In this document: positions 17,545-26,943 of the stretch, in pieces | Layout of the letters: the number at the start of each line of letters is the position of its first letter | Numbering within the stretch: the stretch's first letter is position 1 | Source of the DNA: Ketobacter sp036337295 | GTDB lineage: Bacteria; Pseudomonadota; Gammaproteobacteria; Pseudomonadales; Ketobacteraceae | Direction of reading: 5' to 3' | Assembly (NCBI GenBank): GCA_036337295.1 | Contig: JAYZEN010000003.1 | Location: forward strand, 124,001 to 188,000 | Length of the DNA: 64,000 nucleotides | Position numbers and translations under genes: made by a program | The notes under the pieces: model-generated | Seen by the model: only the letters and a program-made list of their open reading frames with translations | Database searches by the model: none | What the model was told of the DNA's origin: nothing

Positions 17545-18840
17545 GTGACTTACAGTACACGAGACGTCAGCAAGCTGCAAAAAACCATCGCTCCTGCCGT
17601 GTACGGTGATGTTGATCTGGACATCACCCCGGAACGCTTTCGCACCGAGCTGGGTGAAAACAGCATCGTTAAAGATAATCCACGCATCCAGGCTCTGCTG
17701 GGAGATTCCGACCAAGTGGAGTTTTTCCGCCAGCTGACCCTGATGGGCGACCCCCTGGCGGATGCCTTTGCCGCCATCATTCCGGAGCTGGGTTACAAGA
17801 AGGCCCGGGCCATGCTGGATAAAGCCGCGGAAGAGGGCATTGCCAAAGTGCCAGATGCGCCCAAGGAGCTGGTGGACCTGATGACCGCCATGGAAACCGT
17901 GCCGGATTGGGTGGACTGGACCAAAATCGAGAAGGCCTGCGCGAATAACCGGCTGTTTACCGCCCTGGGTGGGGAGGCCATCATGCGGGTGGCCTTCATG
18001 ATGACCTATGTGAACGGTTACCAGGGCCTGCCCATGGTGATCACCGGCGCCCTCACCAGCGATTCCGCCGCCAAACGCATGCGCGAAACCACCAGCACCT
18101 TCAAGCTGGCCACCTTGCCGGGTGCCCTGCGGCGCGGTGGCGAGGCCTACCAGTCGGCGGTCAAGGTTCGGGTGATGCATGCCATGGTTCGCACCAGCCT
18201 GCTGAAACGGCCCCAGGTGTGGGATTACAGCGTGTACGGCACCCCCATTCCCCAGGTGGACCAGATGGGCGCCGCCCTGGGCTTTAACTTCATGATGGCC
18301 AAGAAAGCACTGAAAAACGGTGGCAAGTTCAGCGCGGCCGAAGCCTGTGCCGTGGAACAGGCCCGCTACCTGGCCTATCTGCTGGGCATGCACGATCAGT
18401 TCCTGAGCAACGACCCCAAGCAGATCGTGGAAACCTGGAACATGTGCCAGGCCACCCTGCGGCACAAGTTCGACGAGCGCGGCCGGGACCTGAATGCGGC
18501 CACCATGGAGGCCTATCAGCGCCGGGGGGGCCACTGGTACGATCGGGTGGTGCACCGCCTGGATCAAAAGGCCAGCCGCTGGATGTACAACCGCATGGTG
18601 GGCCGCAAAACCGCCGACACCATGGGCGTCCACGAGGAAAAAACCGACCTGCTGGCGTTCGCAGCCATGTTTGCCCCCATTGGCCTGGGCGTGGGCGCCC
18701 TCAGCCTGCTGAAGAAAGTGCCCGGTGGCCGGGAGTGGGTGGACCGCTTTGCCACCCGTGAAGTGGAAAACCAGCTCAACATTGCCGGCCGGGCGGAATA
18801 CCGCACCAATGAAGCGGACTACAAGATGGAATCCGCCTGA
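17545..18840 (+). CDS. MpaB-family (DUF2236) oxygenase-like protein
   Basis: A protein of about 431 residues from GTG at 17545, which has GGAG 8 bases upstream; the open frame extends to 17401, but that part reads as low-quality leader. It matches the DUF2236/MpaB oxygenase family, related to latex-clearing protein: FFRQLTLMGDPLADAFAAIIPELGY, ALGGEAIMRVAFMMTYVNGY, AAKRMRETTSTF, RVRVMHAMVRT-like and WDYSVYGTPIPQVDQ. Some relatives bind haem b and cleave or hydroxylate hydrophobic substrates; the substrate here is unknown. The C-terminal region has a hydrophobic segment (AFAAMFAPIGLGVGALSLL) that could be a membrane anchor. Confidence 0.82.
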   Translation: MTYSTRDVSKLQKTIAPAVYGDVDLDITPERFRTELGENSIVKDNPRIQALLGDSDQVEFFRQLTLMGDPLADAFAAIIPELGYKKARAMLDKAAEEGIAKVPDAPKELVDLMTAMETVPDWVDWTKIEKACANNRLFTALGGEAIMRVAFMMTYVNGYQGLPMVITGALTSDSAAKRMRETTSTFKLATLPGALRRGGEAYQSAVKVRVMHAMVRTSLLKRPQVWDYSVYGTPIPQVDQMGAALGFNFMMAKKALKNGGKFSAAEACAVEQARYLAYLLGMHDQFLSNDPKQIVETWNMCQATLRHKFDERGRDLNAATMEAYQRRGGHWYDRVVHRLDQKASRWMYNRMVGRKTADTMGVHEEKTDLLAFAAMFAPIGLGVGALSLLKKVPGGREWVDRFATREVENQLNIAGRAEYRTNEADYKMESA

Positions 18841-18871
18841 CGCAACAGCCGGGCCTCTCACCCCTCCCGCC

Positions 18872-18894
18872 AGCGACCCGCAACCCGGGTCGCT
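18872..18894 (+). terminator. Hairpin after MpaB-like gene
   Basis: AGCGACCCG and CGGGTCGCT pair perfectly over 9 bp around a CAACC loop, 31 bases after the MpaB-like stop. The T-tract is weak (GTCTCACC), so it is only a probable terminator. Confidence 0.5.
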
Positions 18895-18947
18895 GTCTCA
18901 CCAACGTTTCCTATACTGAACAGACTCCGCCATCACCAGGGATGATC

Positions 18948-19694
18948 ATGAGCTGGGATCTGATTTGCCTGAAACCCCATAGCCATCGCGCCGACGGGGA
19001 CGAAACCTACGCCTGCGTATACAAAAGCCTGAACCGGACCGAGAAGGACGGTGTGCGGGCATTGCAGTACCTGGTGCGGGTGGTGCCATTGCCCCTGGTG
19101 GCGGGCCGCGGCGGGGATCAGCGCCTGATCAACATGGAGGAGGCGCTGTTCAAGGTGGTGGTGGATCTGAACGAGGGCAAAGTGCTGTTCGACATTGGCG
19201 GCGCCGAAGCCGCGCTGCCCAGTTTACTGCGGGGTGGCGGCCTGGGGTCACTGGCGGTATCGGAGCTGATCCAGTGGGCGCAGGCCCAGTTCGGGGATTT
19301 TACGGTGGTGTCCGGTCGCATCAGCAGCGCCCTGTTGAATTATCCCAATGGGGAAGCCATCGCCGTCAGCTGCCTGAAACAACTTGGCTTTGCAGTGGGC
19401 AAATCCCCCAGGGGTGGCCTGCAATTTGGGGCCGAGCGAGTCGCCCAGCTCAGCCCCCATGTCAACCGCAACAAAGTGGAAACCGCCACCCCGGCCCTGT
19501 GGTTCAGCAACCTCAGCCAGGACAACCTGAACATGGCGCGCCAGGTGCAATCCCTCAACGAAGAGATCACCCTGTTGAAAGAGCAGCTGTACCAGAGTTC
19601 GGCCCAGAAACGCTCGGCGTTGCCGCTGGCCTCGGGCCTGCTGATGGGCGTGGTGGCCGGGGCGGCCCTGGCCTCTATGCTGTTCAGTGTTTAG
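18948..19694 (+). CDS. Unknown protein with C-terminal membrane anchor
   Basis: A 248-residue protein from ATG 18948 (AGGGATG upstream); the ATG at 18942 would add two residues. I do not recognise its family. The main part is soluble and appears alpha/beta. Near residue 200 comes a coiled coil (LNMARQVQSLNEEITLLKEQLYQ), then a single C-terminal membrane helix (about 225-246, ASGLLMGVVAGAALASMLF). This tail-anchor layout suggests an inner-membrane protein facing the cytoplasm. It is convergent with the NADAR gene, overlapping by four bases. Confidence 0.6.
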   Translation: MSWDLICLKPHSHRADGDETYACVYKSLNRTEKDGVRALQYLVRVVPLPLVAGRGGDQRLINMEEALFKVVVDLNEGKVLFDIGGAEAALPSLLRGGGLGSLAVSELIQWAQAQFGDFTVVSGRISSALLNYPNGEAIAVSCLKQLGFAVGKSPRGGLQFGAERVAQLSPHVNRNKVETATPALWFSNLSQDNLNMARQVQSLNEEITLLKEQLYQSSAQKRSALPLASGLLMGVVAGAALASMLFSV

Positions 19695-20179
19695 GGGGTC
19701 TGATGGTCGCTGGCTTCCTGCCTGAGTTTGTTGCGCACATTCATCAGCACCTGGCCATACATGTTGGTGCCGCGCCGATCCCGGCCACAACCCCAGAAAT
19801 AGTCGTAGCTGCTGTTCTCCACCAGACGTTGATCCCCGGTATCCAGCAGAGCCCCGGCTTTGTGTGAATAGGTTCGGCACTGGGTATACAGGGCACGGGT
19901 CATCACCACCACTTTGACTTTCCTCCAGTCCGCACGGATTTTCTTGAAGCGGGTGCGCCCCAGTTTGCGCGCCTGCTTGGGGCTCTCCGCCCGGCGGATT
20001 TTCTCCTGATAGGCCGGGTCTGCAAACTTCATGGCCTGAAAATAGTGCTCCACCGTGGGCCATTCCCGCGCCTCCAGCTGGAACGGGTGGGGCGACCAGG
20101 CGCCCAACAGCTGATCCGCGTCACTGCGGGAAAAATACAAGGCGTTGAGATCGGTTTCTGCAAATAGTCCGCCGGACAT
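19691..20179 (-). CDS. NADAR-family (YbiA-like) protein
   Basis: A 162-residue protein of the NADAR/DUF1768 family, to which E. coli YbiA belongs. Conserved elements are LGAWSPHPFQLEAREWPTVEHYFQAMKF, the KIRRAESPKQARKLGR segment, and DYFWGCGRDRRGTNMYGQVLMNVR. The catalytic-type Glu in EHYFQA and the Trp/Gly-rich C-terminal motif are intact. The family acts on ADP-ribosyl or riboflavin-pathway intermediates (N-glycosidase-type cleavage), and members are associated with NAD or phosphoribosylamine damage control. The gene has no evident operon partner. Confidence 0.9.
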   Translation of the reverse strand: MSGGLFAETDLNALYFSRSDADQLLGAWSPHPFQLEAREWPTVEHYFQAMKFADPAYQEKIRRAESPKQARKLGRTRFKKIRADWRKVKVVVMTRALYTQCRTYSHKAGALLDTGDQRLVENSSYDYFWGCGRDRRGTNMYGQVLMNVRNKLRQEASDHQTP

Positions 20180-20341
20180 GGAGTGCTTCCTGAGCTGATG
20201 GTCTGGCTGAAATTTTACACCGCTTTGCCCCGCTGTTCATGCCCCTGTCACATTCCCGGGCCTAGTATTCCCGGTCACATTACGACCGATAATGTCCATA
20301 ACCGTTTTTCGAGTACTGTTCTCGACCAATAGGGGAATCGC

Positions 20342-22621
20342 ATGAAACTTTCAATAACCAAGCGCGCAATAACCAAGCGCGCGATGATTAAAAGCGCATT
20401 GGCGCTTTCCATCGCCGTTGCCTCCGGCAGCGCACTGGCCGGTGCCAATCACCACGTCCCGGACTTTAAACACGGCTCTGACCGCTACTTCAATCGAGTG
20501 GCCACCTTCCCGGTATACCAGAACCTGGATGCCGCCAGCGGTGATGCCCAGGACGATACCACTGCGGCTGAAATCAGTGCCGCCAGCCAGGATGGCAACG
20601 TGGTGTACTACAGCGACAGCCCCAAAGGGCGCGTTGGCCTGATCAACATTAAGGATGTCCAGGCGCCGGTGGCCGCCGGTTTCATCGCCCTGGATGGCGA
20701 GCCCACCTCGGTCGCAGTCAAAGGGGATTATCTGCTGGTGGCCATCAACACCTCCTCCAGCTTCACCACCCCCAGTGGCAAGTTGTCGGTGTACTCCATT
20801 GCCAATCCCCTGCAGCCCCAGTGGCTGGCCAACTTCGACATGGGCGGGCAACCGGATGCCATCGCCGTGAGCCCGGACGGTCGTTACGCCGCCGTGGCCA
20901 TTGAAAACGAGCGGGATGAGGATTTTGAAGACGGCATCATTCCCCAACTCCCCGCCGGTAACCTGCAGGTACTGACCATGCGTGGGCCGGTGAGCCACTG
21001 GCAGGTACGCAGCGTGGATCTGACCGGTTACGCCGCCACCGCCCCCAGCGACCCGGAACCGGAATACGTCGCCATCAACGATTTCAACATTGCCGCAGTG
21101 ACCCTGCAGGAAAACAACCACATCATTCTGGTGGATCTGCGCCGCGCCAAAGTGATCAACGATTTCAGCGCCGGCACGGTGGATCTGTTCAATGTGGACA
21201 CCGTGGAAGACGACGTCATCAATCCGGTGGACACCATTCTGGATCGTCGCCGTGAACCGGATGCCATTACCTGGCTCAACAACTGGTGGATGGTGACCGC
21301 CAACGAAGGGGATTACGAAGACGAGAACGGTGTGGAAGGCGGCAGCCGCGGCTTCACCATTTTCAGCCCCTTCGGCAAGGTTCGTTATGAATCCGGCGCC
21401 AGCCTGGAACACGCCATCATTCGTGCCGGTCACTACCCTGAAAGTCGTTCTGAGAACAAAGGCGTGGAACCGGAAGCGGTGCTCAGCGGCGAGTTCGGCA
21501 AACAGAACTTCCTGTTCGTGGGTAACGAGCGTGCCAACATCGTAGCAGTGTACAAAGCCGGCGCGTTCCAGAAGCCGGAACTGCATCAGCTGCTGCCCAC
21601 CACCATCGGCCCGGAAGGCATTTTGGCGATTCCGTCCCGCAATCTGTTGGTAGTGTCCAGTGAAGAGGATTCCGCCGACGACGGTTTCCGCTCCACCGTC
21701 TCACTCTATCAGTACGGTTACAAGAATGCTGACTATCCCCAGATCGAATCCGATCCCAAGCAACTGATCCCCTGGGGCGCACTGAGCGGCATGGTGGCGG
21801 ACAATCACGACGCTGACACCCTGTATGCGGTACCGGACAGCTACTACGCCCAGTCCCGTATTTTCAAAGCGGAAATCGCCAAAAAAGGCCCGGCCATCAT
21901 CAAGCAAGCCATTGTCCTGTCCAAAGACGGCAGCACCGTGGACTATGATCTGGAAGGCATCGCCCAGCGCGCCGACGGCAGCTTCTGGCTGGTATCGGAA
22001 GGCAACGGCAGCAGCCGTCCCAACCTGTTGATCAAAACCGCCGCCGACGGCACCGTGCTGGAGGAAATCAACCTGCCCGCCGCGGTGATCGCCAAACAGA
22101 AGAGCAACGGTTTTGAAGGCGTTGCGGTAACCGGCAGCGGCGATGAAGAGAAAGTCTTGGTTGCGTTCCAACGGGAATGGACCGACGATCCGGCAGGCTT
22201 GGTGCGCATCGGCGTCTACACACCGGCCAGTGCCAGCTGGAGCTTCTACTACTATCCGTTGGAATCCGCCAGCAAGGGCTGGATTGGCCTGAGCGAGTTG
22301 ACTGCGGTGGACGACGACACCTTCGTGGTGATCGAGCGTGACAACCAGCAGGGCGTGGATGCAGCGGTGAAGCGCTTGTATCAGTTCTCGATCAGCGGTC
22401 TGACCCCGGCGGCGGAAGGCGACAGCTTCCCGGTGTTGAGCAAAACCCTGGTCAAGGATCTGTTGCCGGAGTTGAACGCCACCCACGGCTGGACGCCGGA
22501 TAAAGTGGAAGGCACGGCCATCACCAAACGGGGTGAGGTTTACGTGGTGACCGATAACGATGGGGTGGACGACGCCTCCGGTGAAACCCGTTTCATGAAC
22601 CTGGGCAAATTATTCAAATAA
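20342..22621 (+). CDS. Phytase/esterase-like secreted beta-propeller protein
   Basis: A 759-residue secreted protein. The signal peptide (cleavage near SALAGANHH, residue 34) has a strongly basic n-region containing the duplicated sequence ITKRA-ITKRA. Residues about 75-450 form repeated beta-propeller blades (GEPTSVAVKGDYLLVAINTS, GGQPDAIAVSPDGRYAAVA). Residues about 470-750 fit the esterase-like activity-of-phytase family (YDLEGIAQRADGSFWLVSEGN, NGFEGVAVTG and KVEGTAITKRGEVYVVTDNDG). The many acidic pairs and DNDG stretches are consistent with calcium binding, but no phosphate-hydrolase residue can be assigned. A Rho-independent terminator follows directly. Confidence 0.85.
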   Translation: MKLSITKRAITKRAMIKSALALSIAVASGSALAGANHHVPDFKHGSDRYFNRVATFPVYQNLDAASGDAQDDTTAAEISAASQDGNVVYYSDSPKGRVGLINIKDVQAPVAAGFIALDGEPTSVAVKGDYLLVAINTSSSFTTPSGKLSVYSIANPLQPQWLANFDMGGQPDAIAVSPDGRYAAVAIENERDEDFEDGIIPQLPAGNLQVLTMRGPVSHWQVRSVDLTGYAATAPSDPEPEYVAINDFNIAAVTLQENNHIILVDLRRAKVINDFSAGTVDLFNVDTVEDDVINPVDTILDRRREPDAITWLNNWWMVTANEGDYEDENGVEGGSRGFTIFSPFGKVRYESGASLEHAIIRAGHYPESRSENKGVEPEAVLSGEFGKQNFLFVGNERANIVAVYKAGAFQKPELHQLLPTTIGPEGILAIPSRNLLVVSSEEDSADDGFRSTVSLYQYGYKNADYPQIESDPKQLIPWGALSGMVADNHDADTLYAVPDSYYAQSRIFKAEIAKKGPAIIKQAIVLSKDGSTVDYDLEGIAQRADGSFWLVSEGNGSSRPNLLIKTAADGTVLEEINLPAAVIAKQKSNGFEGVAVTGSGDEEKVLVAFQREWTDDPAGLVRIGVYTPASASWSFYYYPLESASKGWIGLSELTAVDDDTFVVIERDNQQGVDAAVKRLYQFSISGLTPAAEGDSFPVLSKTLVKDLLPELNATHGWTPDKVEGTAITKRGEVYVVTDNDGVDDASGETRFMNLGKLFK
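20353..20382 (+). repeat. 15-bp tandem duplication in signal peptide
   Basis: The 15-base unit AATAACCAAGCGCGC occurs twice head to tail at 20353-20367 and 20368-20382. It encodes ITKRA twice in the n-region of the signal peptide of the phytase-like protein and keeps the frame. Confidence 0.85.
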
Positions 22622-22638
22622 GGTTTCATGCCGACGTA

Positions 22639-22666
22639 AGGGCCCCGGCAACGGGGCCCTTTTTTT
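22639..22666 (+). terminator. Rho-independent terminator
   Basis: AGGGCCCCG and CGGGGCCCT form a perfect 9-bp stem around a GCAA loop, followed by seven T residues. It is 18 bases after the stop of the phytase-like gene and 8 bases before the end of the convergent GST gene, so it may also serve the latter. Confidence 0.92.
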
Positions 22667-22673
22667 AGAACCC

Positions 22674-23591
22674 CTATTGACCCACAATGCTGAAACCCTG
22701 CTTGGGAAAATGAACATGCACCCGGCCCACCTTGGGATCGTCCCGGGCGATGATCCAGCGGTTGGCCGAGCTGCCCACCAACTCACCCACACTGGCATCC
22801 TGAGCGTAATCCGCCGGCGCGATGCTGACCCGGGCACCGATCAACTCGTCCTGCTTTTCTTCATCCGTAATGGGTCTGGGTTCGCTGCTCTTGGCTACCT
22901 GCAGCGCCTGTTCCGCCGTAATTTCAGTGCGCTGACCCTCGCCGAACGCCTTGATGCGATCCATCCAGCCGTTGACCGCGGGATACGGCCGCACGTATTT
23001 CTTCTCACCGGCATCCCGCACCATCCACAGGCTGTGATAGGCCGCGAAATCCGCCACATTGGGCGTATCACCGAACAGAAAATCCTGCTGCAGGCGGGAT
23101 TCCATGTCCTGCAGATGGCGCTTCAGAATAGCGGGCGCCTCACCGGGCTTCACCATGGGAATCGATGCGTTGCGCCCCATACGGATACGGTCCGCGAAGA
23201 ACTTGAACAGATCCAGGATGGACAGGGTTTTCAACACTTTCTTGTTCAGGGCCCAGGACGCCGAGGACAATACCGAGGCAAAGAACACCTCCAGCTCCAC
23301 GTAGGCGATAAACTGGTTCACTTCGTCGCTGCAATTTTGTCGTGCCAGCTCCGGCTTGCCGGATCGAATGGCGATCTCGGTGGAGATGGTGGCGGTATCA
23401 CAGAAGACATCCGCGCCGCACTGGGCCACCGGGATTTTACGGTAGCCTCCGGCCAAGGTGGCCAACACCGGCCTGGGTGGCATCTCCCGGGTGATGGCAG
23501 ATTGCCAGGGCAGGTTGGTGTACCCCAGCATGGCGCGTACTTTTTCTGAGAATGGTGAAAGCGCGTAATGATGCAAAATCAAATCAGACAC
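22674..23591 (-). CDS. Glutathione S-transferase-family protein
   Basis: A 305-residue protein from GTG at 23591 (V-SDLILHHY), which has AGAGGG nine bases upstream; the frame continues to 23618 but without a better ribosome site. Residues 1-75 are a GST N-terminal thioredoxin fold, with ALSPFSEKVRAMLGY matching the usual SPFSxKVR start and GYRKIPVAQCGADVFCDTATIS giving the cis-Pro loop. The C-terminal domain is helical (FLFGDTPNVADFAAYHSLWMV). The extra C-terminal 70 residues (RVSIAPADYAQDASVGELVG...) are beyond a normal GST and form a separate small domain. Glutathione conjugation, isomerase or reductase activity cannot be distinguished. Confidence 0.82.
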   Translation of the reverse strand: MSDLILHHYALSPFSEKVRAMLGYTNLPWQSAITREMPPRPVLATLAGGYRKIPVAQCGADVFCDTATISTEIAIRSGKPELARQNCSDEVNQFIAYVELEVFFASVLSSASWALNKKVLKTLSILDLFKFFADRIRMGRNASIPMVKPGEAPAILKRHLQDMESRLQQDFLFGDTPNVADFAAYHSLWMVRDAGEKKYVRPYPAVNGWMDRIKAFGEGQRTEITAEQALQVAKSSEPRPITDEEKQDELIGARVSIAPADYAQDASVGELVGSSANRWIIARDDPKVGRVHVHFPKQGFSIVGQ

Positions 23592-23775
23592 AAATATTTT
23601 CCCTCTATTGGCCAACAAACGCGGTCCTGAGCAATCCTGAACGCTCCTGAATAGTCGGCCCTAACATAGCAGATTTGCGGGGTCATGGCAGGCGGGAAAA
23701 TTCGATAAACCCGGTGGAAGGCTGTTATAGTGCCAAGACTAACGCAAATAGGTTTCCTGAAGGAGCACAGTTCCG

Positions 23776-26700
23776 TTGACCATCCAGATCCAGCGTAATG
23801 GCCTGCGTTTCTCCATCCGCCTCACCGTGGTGGGCGTGTTTGCCCTGGCCACCACCCTCACTGCGCTGATCGCCATCGGCCTGCAATACTACTTCAGCCG
23901 TGCCATGGCCATCGACACGGCGGTGGCCAAGTACCAGAGCAATGCGGAAAGCACCCGTAATTTCCTCAATTCCATCGATACCAACGCTTTCCACCTGACC
24001 CGCATTCTGGCCAAACACCCCCAGATACTGCACAACGGCCGGGTCAACCCCGACAGCCTGGGCCTGTTCGCTGACATCATGGAAAACAACCGCCTGTTCT
24101 ATGCCATTTATCTGGGGCTGGACAACGGTGATTTTTTTGAAGTGGTCAACCTGAACAGCAGCAACACTGCCCGCCGCCAATTGAGAGCCATTCCGGAAGA
24201 CCGCTGGATCGTGATCCGCATGCAGGGGCAGGGCGCCGAGCGCCAGCGCATACTGGAATACTATGACGACCAGCTGCAACTGCGGGTCCACCACAGCGAG
24301 CCCAGCGACTATGACCCACGGGTGCGCCCCTGGTACGCCAACGCCCGCCCGGACACGGTGTTCAAAACCGATCCCTACCTGTTTCAACACCTACAGGCAC
24401 CGGGCCAATCCTATTCCATGCGCACCAGCGCAGGCCATGCGGTGCTGGCAGTGGACATCACCTTATCGTCCCTGGCGGGTTTTCTGAAAGCCCAGACCGG
24501 CAACAGCGGTTCGGAGGTTTTTCTGTACCAGCCCAGTGGCGAACTGATCTCGTCCAACCGCACCCGCCCAGCCATTGAAAGCCTGCCTTACGCGCCGCCC
24601 ATTGAACTCTCCACCGCGGAGGCGGAGTTTGTCCAGTCGGTGGGCAAAATCCGCATCTCCAACGAACTGGATTGGCCGCCCATTGACTACGCCGTGTCGG
24701 CGCAGCCCCTGGGGTATTCAGTGGACCTGTTGCGCATGATTGCCAACATGACCGGACTGCAGGTCGAATTCATCAACGGCTATACCTGGTCGCAACTGAT
24801 GGACCTGTTCCAATCCAATGAACTGGACATCCTGCAGCCTATATTCAGCAACCCCGTCAACCAGGAACTTGGATTGCTCAGCAACAGCTTCGTCAGTCTG
24901 CCCTACGCCGTGGTCACGCGACCCGGCCAGACCCCGATCACCTCCGTGGCCCAGCTGCAACATAAAACCCTGGCCATCCCTGCCAGCTGGTCGGTGATCG
25001 ACGTGCTGCAGCAACACTATCCGGACATCGACCTGCTGCTGGTGGCCAACCCCATTGCGGCCCTCAATGCGGTACTGGACGGCAACGCGTTTGCGACCCT
25101 GGATGCGGCCCCGGTGTTGCACTACACCGCCGACCACTACTATCTGGATCAACTGCAGTTCCATGAAAAACTGAATCCAAAAGCCGACCGCATTCCCGAT
25201 GAAATGCACTTTCTGGTAAATGCCCGGCATCCGCACCTGTTGAGTATCATCAACAAGGCACTGTCGGAACTGGAAGAGTACCAGGTGAGTTATTTGCGGA
25301 AAAAATGGTTCGTGACACCAAGCGCTGCCGCGGCCAGCCAACCCAAAACCACGGTGCCTTACCCGCAATTGCTCGCCCCCAGCACCGGCATTCTTGATCA
25401 CCTGCACGAGATCAGTATCAACGGGCGCCCGCACTTCGTATACAAGGCTGCCATCAACCCGGAATCCACCCACAGCGACCTGTTCGCGGTGGTGATTCCC
25501 ACCCGTGAACTGCTCGCCCCCAGTATGCAGAAGGTCACCCTGTCGGTCGCCATTACGGCCTTCTGCCTGATTCTGTTGTTGCCGTTTATCTGGCTGTTCG
25601 CCGCCCCCATTGTGCGCCCCATCAAACGCCTGGCCATCGAGAACGATCACATCAAACACCGGCGTTATGATGACGTGGAATTTCACGACAGCAGCATCAT
25701 TGAAATTTACGACCTGTCCCGCTCCATCGTGGATATGGCCGCCACCATCAAGCAACATGAGCAAGCGCAACGCGCCCTGATGGAATCCCTGATTCAATTG
25801 ATTGCCCAGGCCATCGACGAGAAGTCACCTTACACTGCCGGGCACTGCGCACGGGTACCGGAATTGGCACTGATGCTGACGGCCGCCGCCGAAAACAGCC
25901 AGCACCCCCCGTTCGACCAGTTCCGTTTCCGCAACGAGGATGAGTACCGGGAATTCCGCATCGGCGCCTGGCTGCACGACTGCGGCAAGATCACCACGCC
26001 GGAGCACGTGGTGGACAAAGGCAGCAAACTGGAAACCATCTACAATCGCATCCACGAAATTCGCACCCGTTTTGAGGTGCTGTGGCGGGATGCCGAGATC
26101 CAGTACCTGCAGGCCCTGCTGGAAGACCCAAGTCGGGAACCTGCTTTGCGCAAGCAGCTGGAACACAAACGCCAGCAACTGCAGAGCGACTTTGCATTTG
26201 TGGCCCAACTGAATCAGGGTGGGGAGTTTGTGACGCAGGAGCAACTGCAACGGCTGGGTGAAATCGCCCTGGTTCGCTGGCAGCGGCATTTTGATGACCG
26301 CCTGGGCCTGTCGCCACTGGAAGCCATGCGCCAACCGGAGGCCACAGCAACCACTCTGCCGGCCACCGAAACCTTGCTGGCGGATAAACCCCAGCACATC
26401 ATCCCCCATAATCACCCCAAACGCTTCGCCGAACACCTGCACATCGACATGGAGATCCCGCAGCACCTGTATAACCTGGGGGAGGTGTACAACCTTTCCG
26501 TCGCCCGCGGCACCCTCACGCGGGAGGACCGTTTCAAAATTCAGGAGCACATGATCGGCACCATCCGCATGCTCGACGCCTTGCCCTTTCCACCGGAACT
26601 GGCCAACGTTCCCCGCTACGCTTCCACCCATCATGAAACACTTAAAGGCACAGGCTACCCCCGCAAACTGAATGCCCAACAGCTTTCCATTCCGGAACGC

Positions 26701-26937
26701 ATTATGGCGGTCGCGGATATATTTGAAGCGCTGACGGCAGCGGACCGCCCCTACAAGACTCCCAAACCGGTCAGCGAATCCATCGCCATCCTGCATCGCA
26801 TGGTGGAAAGTGGTGATATCGACCGGGATGTGTTCAAGCTGTTCCTCAGCAGTGGCGTGTATCGGGACTATGCAGAACGCTACCTGCAACCGGAGCAATT
26901 GGACGACGTGCCACTGGAAAAATACCTGCGGGGCTAG
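23776..26937 (+). CDS. Membrane sensor: Cache-SBP-HAMP-HD-GYP phosphodiesterase
   Basis: A 1053-residue protein from TTG at 23776 with AAGGAG 10 bases upstream. Order: membrane helix (about 18-40); dCache-like periplasmic domain (about 45-280); an SBP_bac_3-like amino-acid-binding domain (about 288-515, from ISNELDWPPIDY to YLRKKWFV); a further Cache-like end (about 535-580, ISINGRPHFVYKAAI... AVVIPTREL); membrane helix (585-610); HAMP; and HD-GYP (about 670-1030). HD is at 734-735, HHE at 952-954 and GYP at 960-962, so cyclic di-GMP hydrolysis is expected. About 145 residues between 760 and 905 are an unusual insertion inside the HD-GYP domain. The likely role is lowering c-di-GMP in response to a periplasmic ligand. 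Confidence 0.88.
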   Translation: MTIQIQRNGLRFSIRLTVVGVFALATTLTALIAIGLQYYFSRAMAIDTAVAKYQSNAESTRNFLNSIDTNAFHLTRILAKHPQILHNGRVNPDSLGLFADIMENNRLFYAIYLGLDNGDFFEVVNLNSSNTARRQLRAIPEDRWIVIRMQGQGAERQRILEYYDDQLQLRVHHSEPSDYDPRVRPWYANARPDTVFKTDPYLFQHLQAPGQSYSMRTSAGHAVLAVDITLSSLAGFLKAQTGNSGSEVFLYQPSGELISSNRTRPAIESLPYAPPIELSTAEAEFVQSVGKIRISNELDWPPIDYAVSAQPLGYSVDLLRMIANMTGLQVEFINGYTWSQLMDLFQSNELDILQPIFSNPVNQELGLLSNSFVSLPYAVVTRPGQTPITSVAQLQHKTLAIPASWSVIDVLQQHYPDIDLLLVANPIAALNAVLDGNAFATLDAAPVLHYTADHYYLDQLQFHEKLNPKADRIPDEMHFLVNARHPHLLSIINKALSELEEYQVSYLRKKWFVTPSAAAASQPKTTVPYPQLLAPSTGILDHLHEISINGRPHFVYKAAINPESTHSDLFAVVIPTRELLAPSMQKVTLSVAITAFCLILLLPFIWLFAAPIVRPIKRLAIENDHIKHRRYDDVEFHDSSIIEIYDLSRSIVDMAATIKQHEQAQRALMESLIQLIAQAIDEKSPYTAGHCARVPELALMLTAAAENSQHPPFDQFRFRNEDEYREFRIGAWLHDCGKITTPEHVVDKGSKLETIYNRIHEIRTRFEVLWRDAEIQYLQALLEDPSREPALRKQLEHKRQQLQSDFAFVAQLNQGGEFVTQEQLQRLGEIALVRWQRHFDDRLGLSPLEAMRQPEATATTLPATETLLADKPQHIIPHNHPKRFAEHLHIDMEIPQHLYNLGEVYNLSVARGTLTREDRFKIQEHMIGTIRMLDALPFPPELANVPRYASTHHETLKGTGYPRKLNAQQLSIPERIMAVADIFEALTAADRPYKTPKPVSESIAILHRMVESGDIDRDVFKLFLSSGVYRDYAERYLQPEQLDDVPLEKYLRG

Positions 26938-26943
26938 CGGGGC

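Noticed and set aside
20240..20300. PhoB box upstream of the phytase-like gene (repeated GTCACATT)
   Set aside because: The two copies are 27 bases apart, not the 11 or 22 expected for a Pho box, and the AT-rich spacer pattern is missing.
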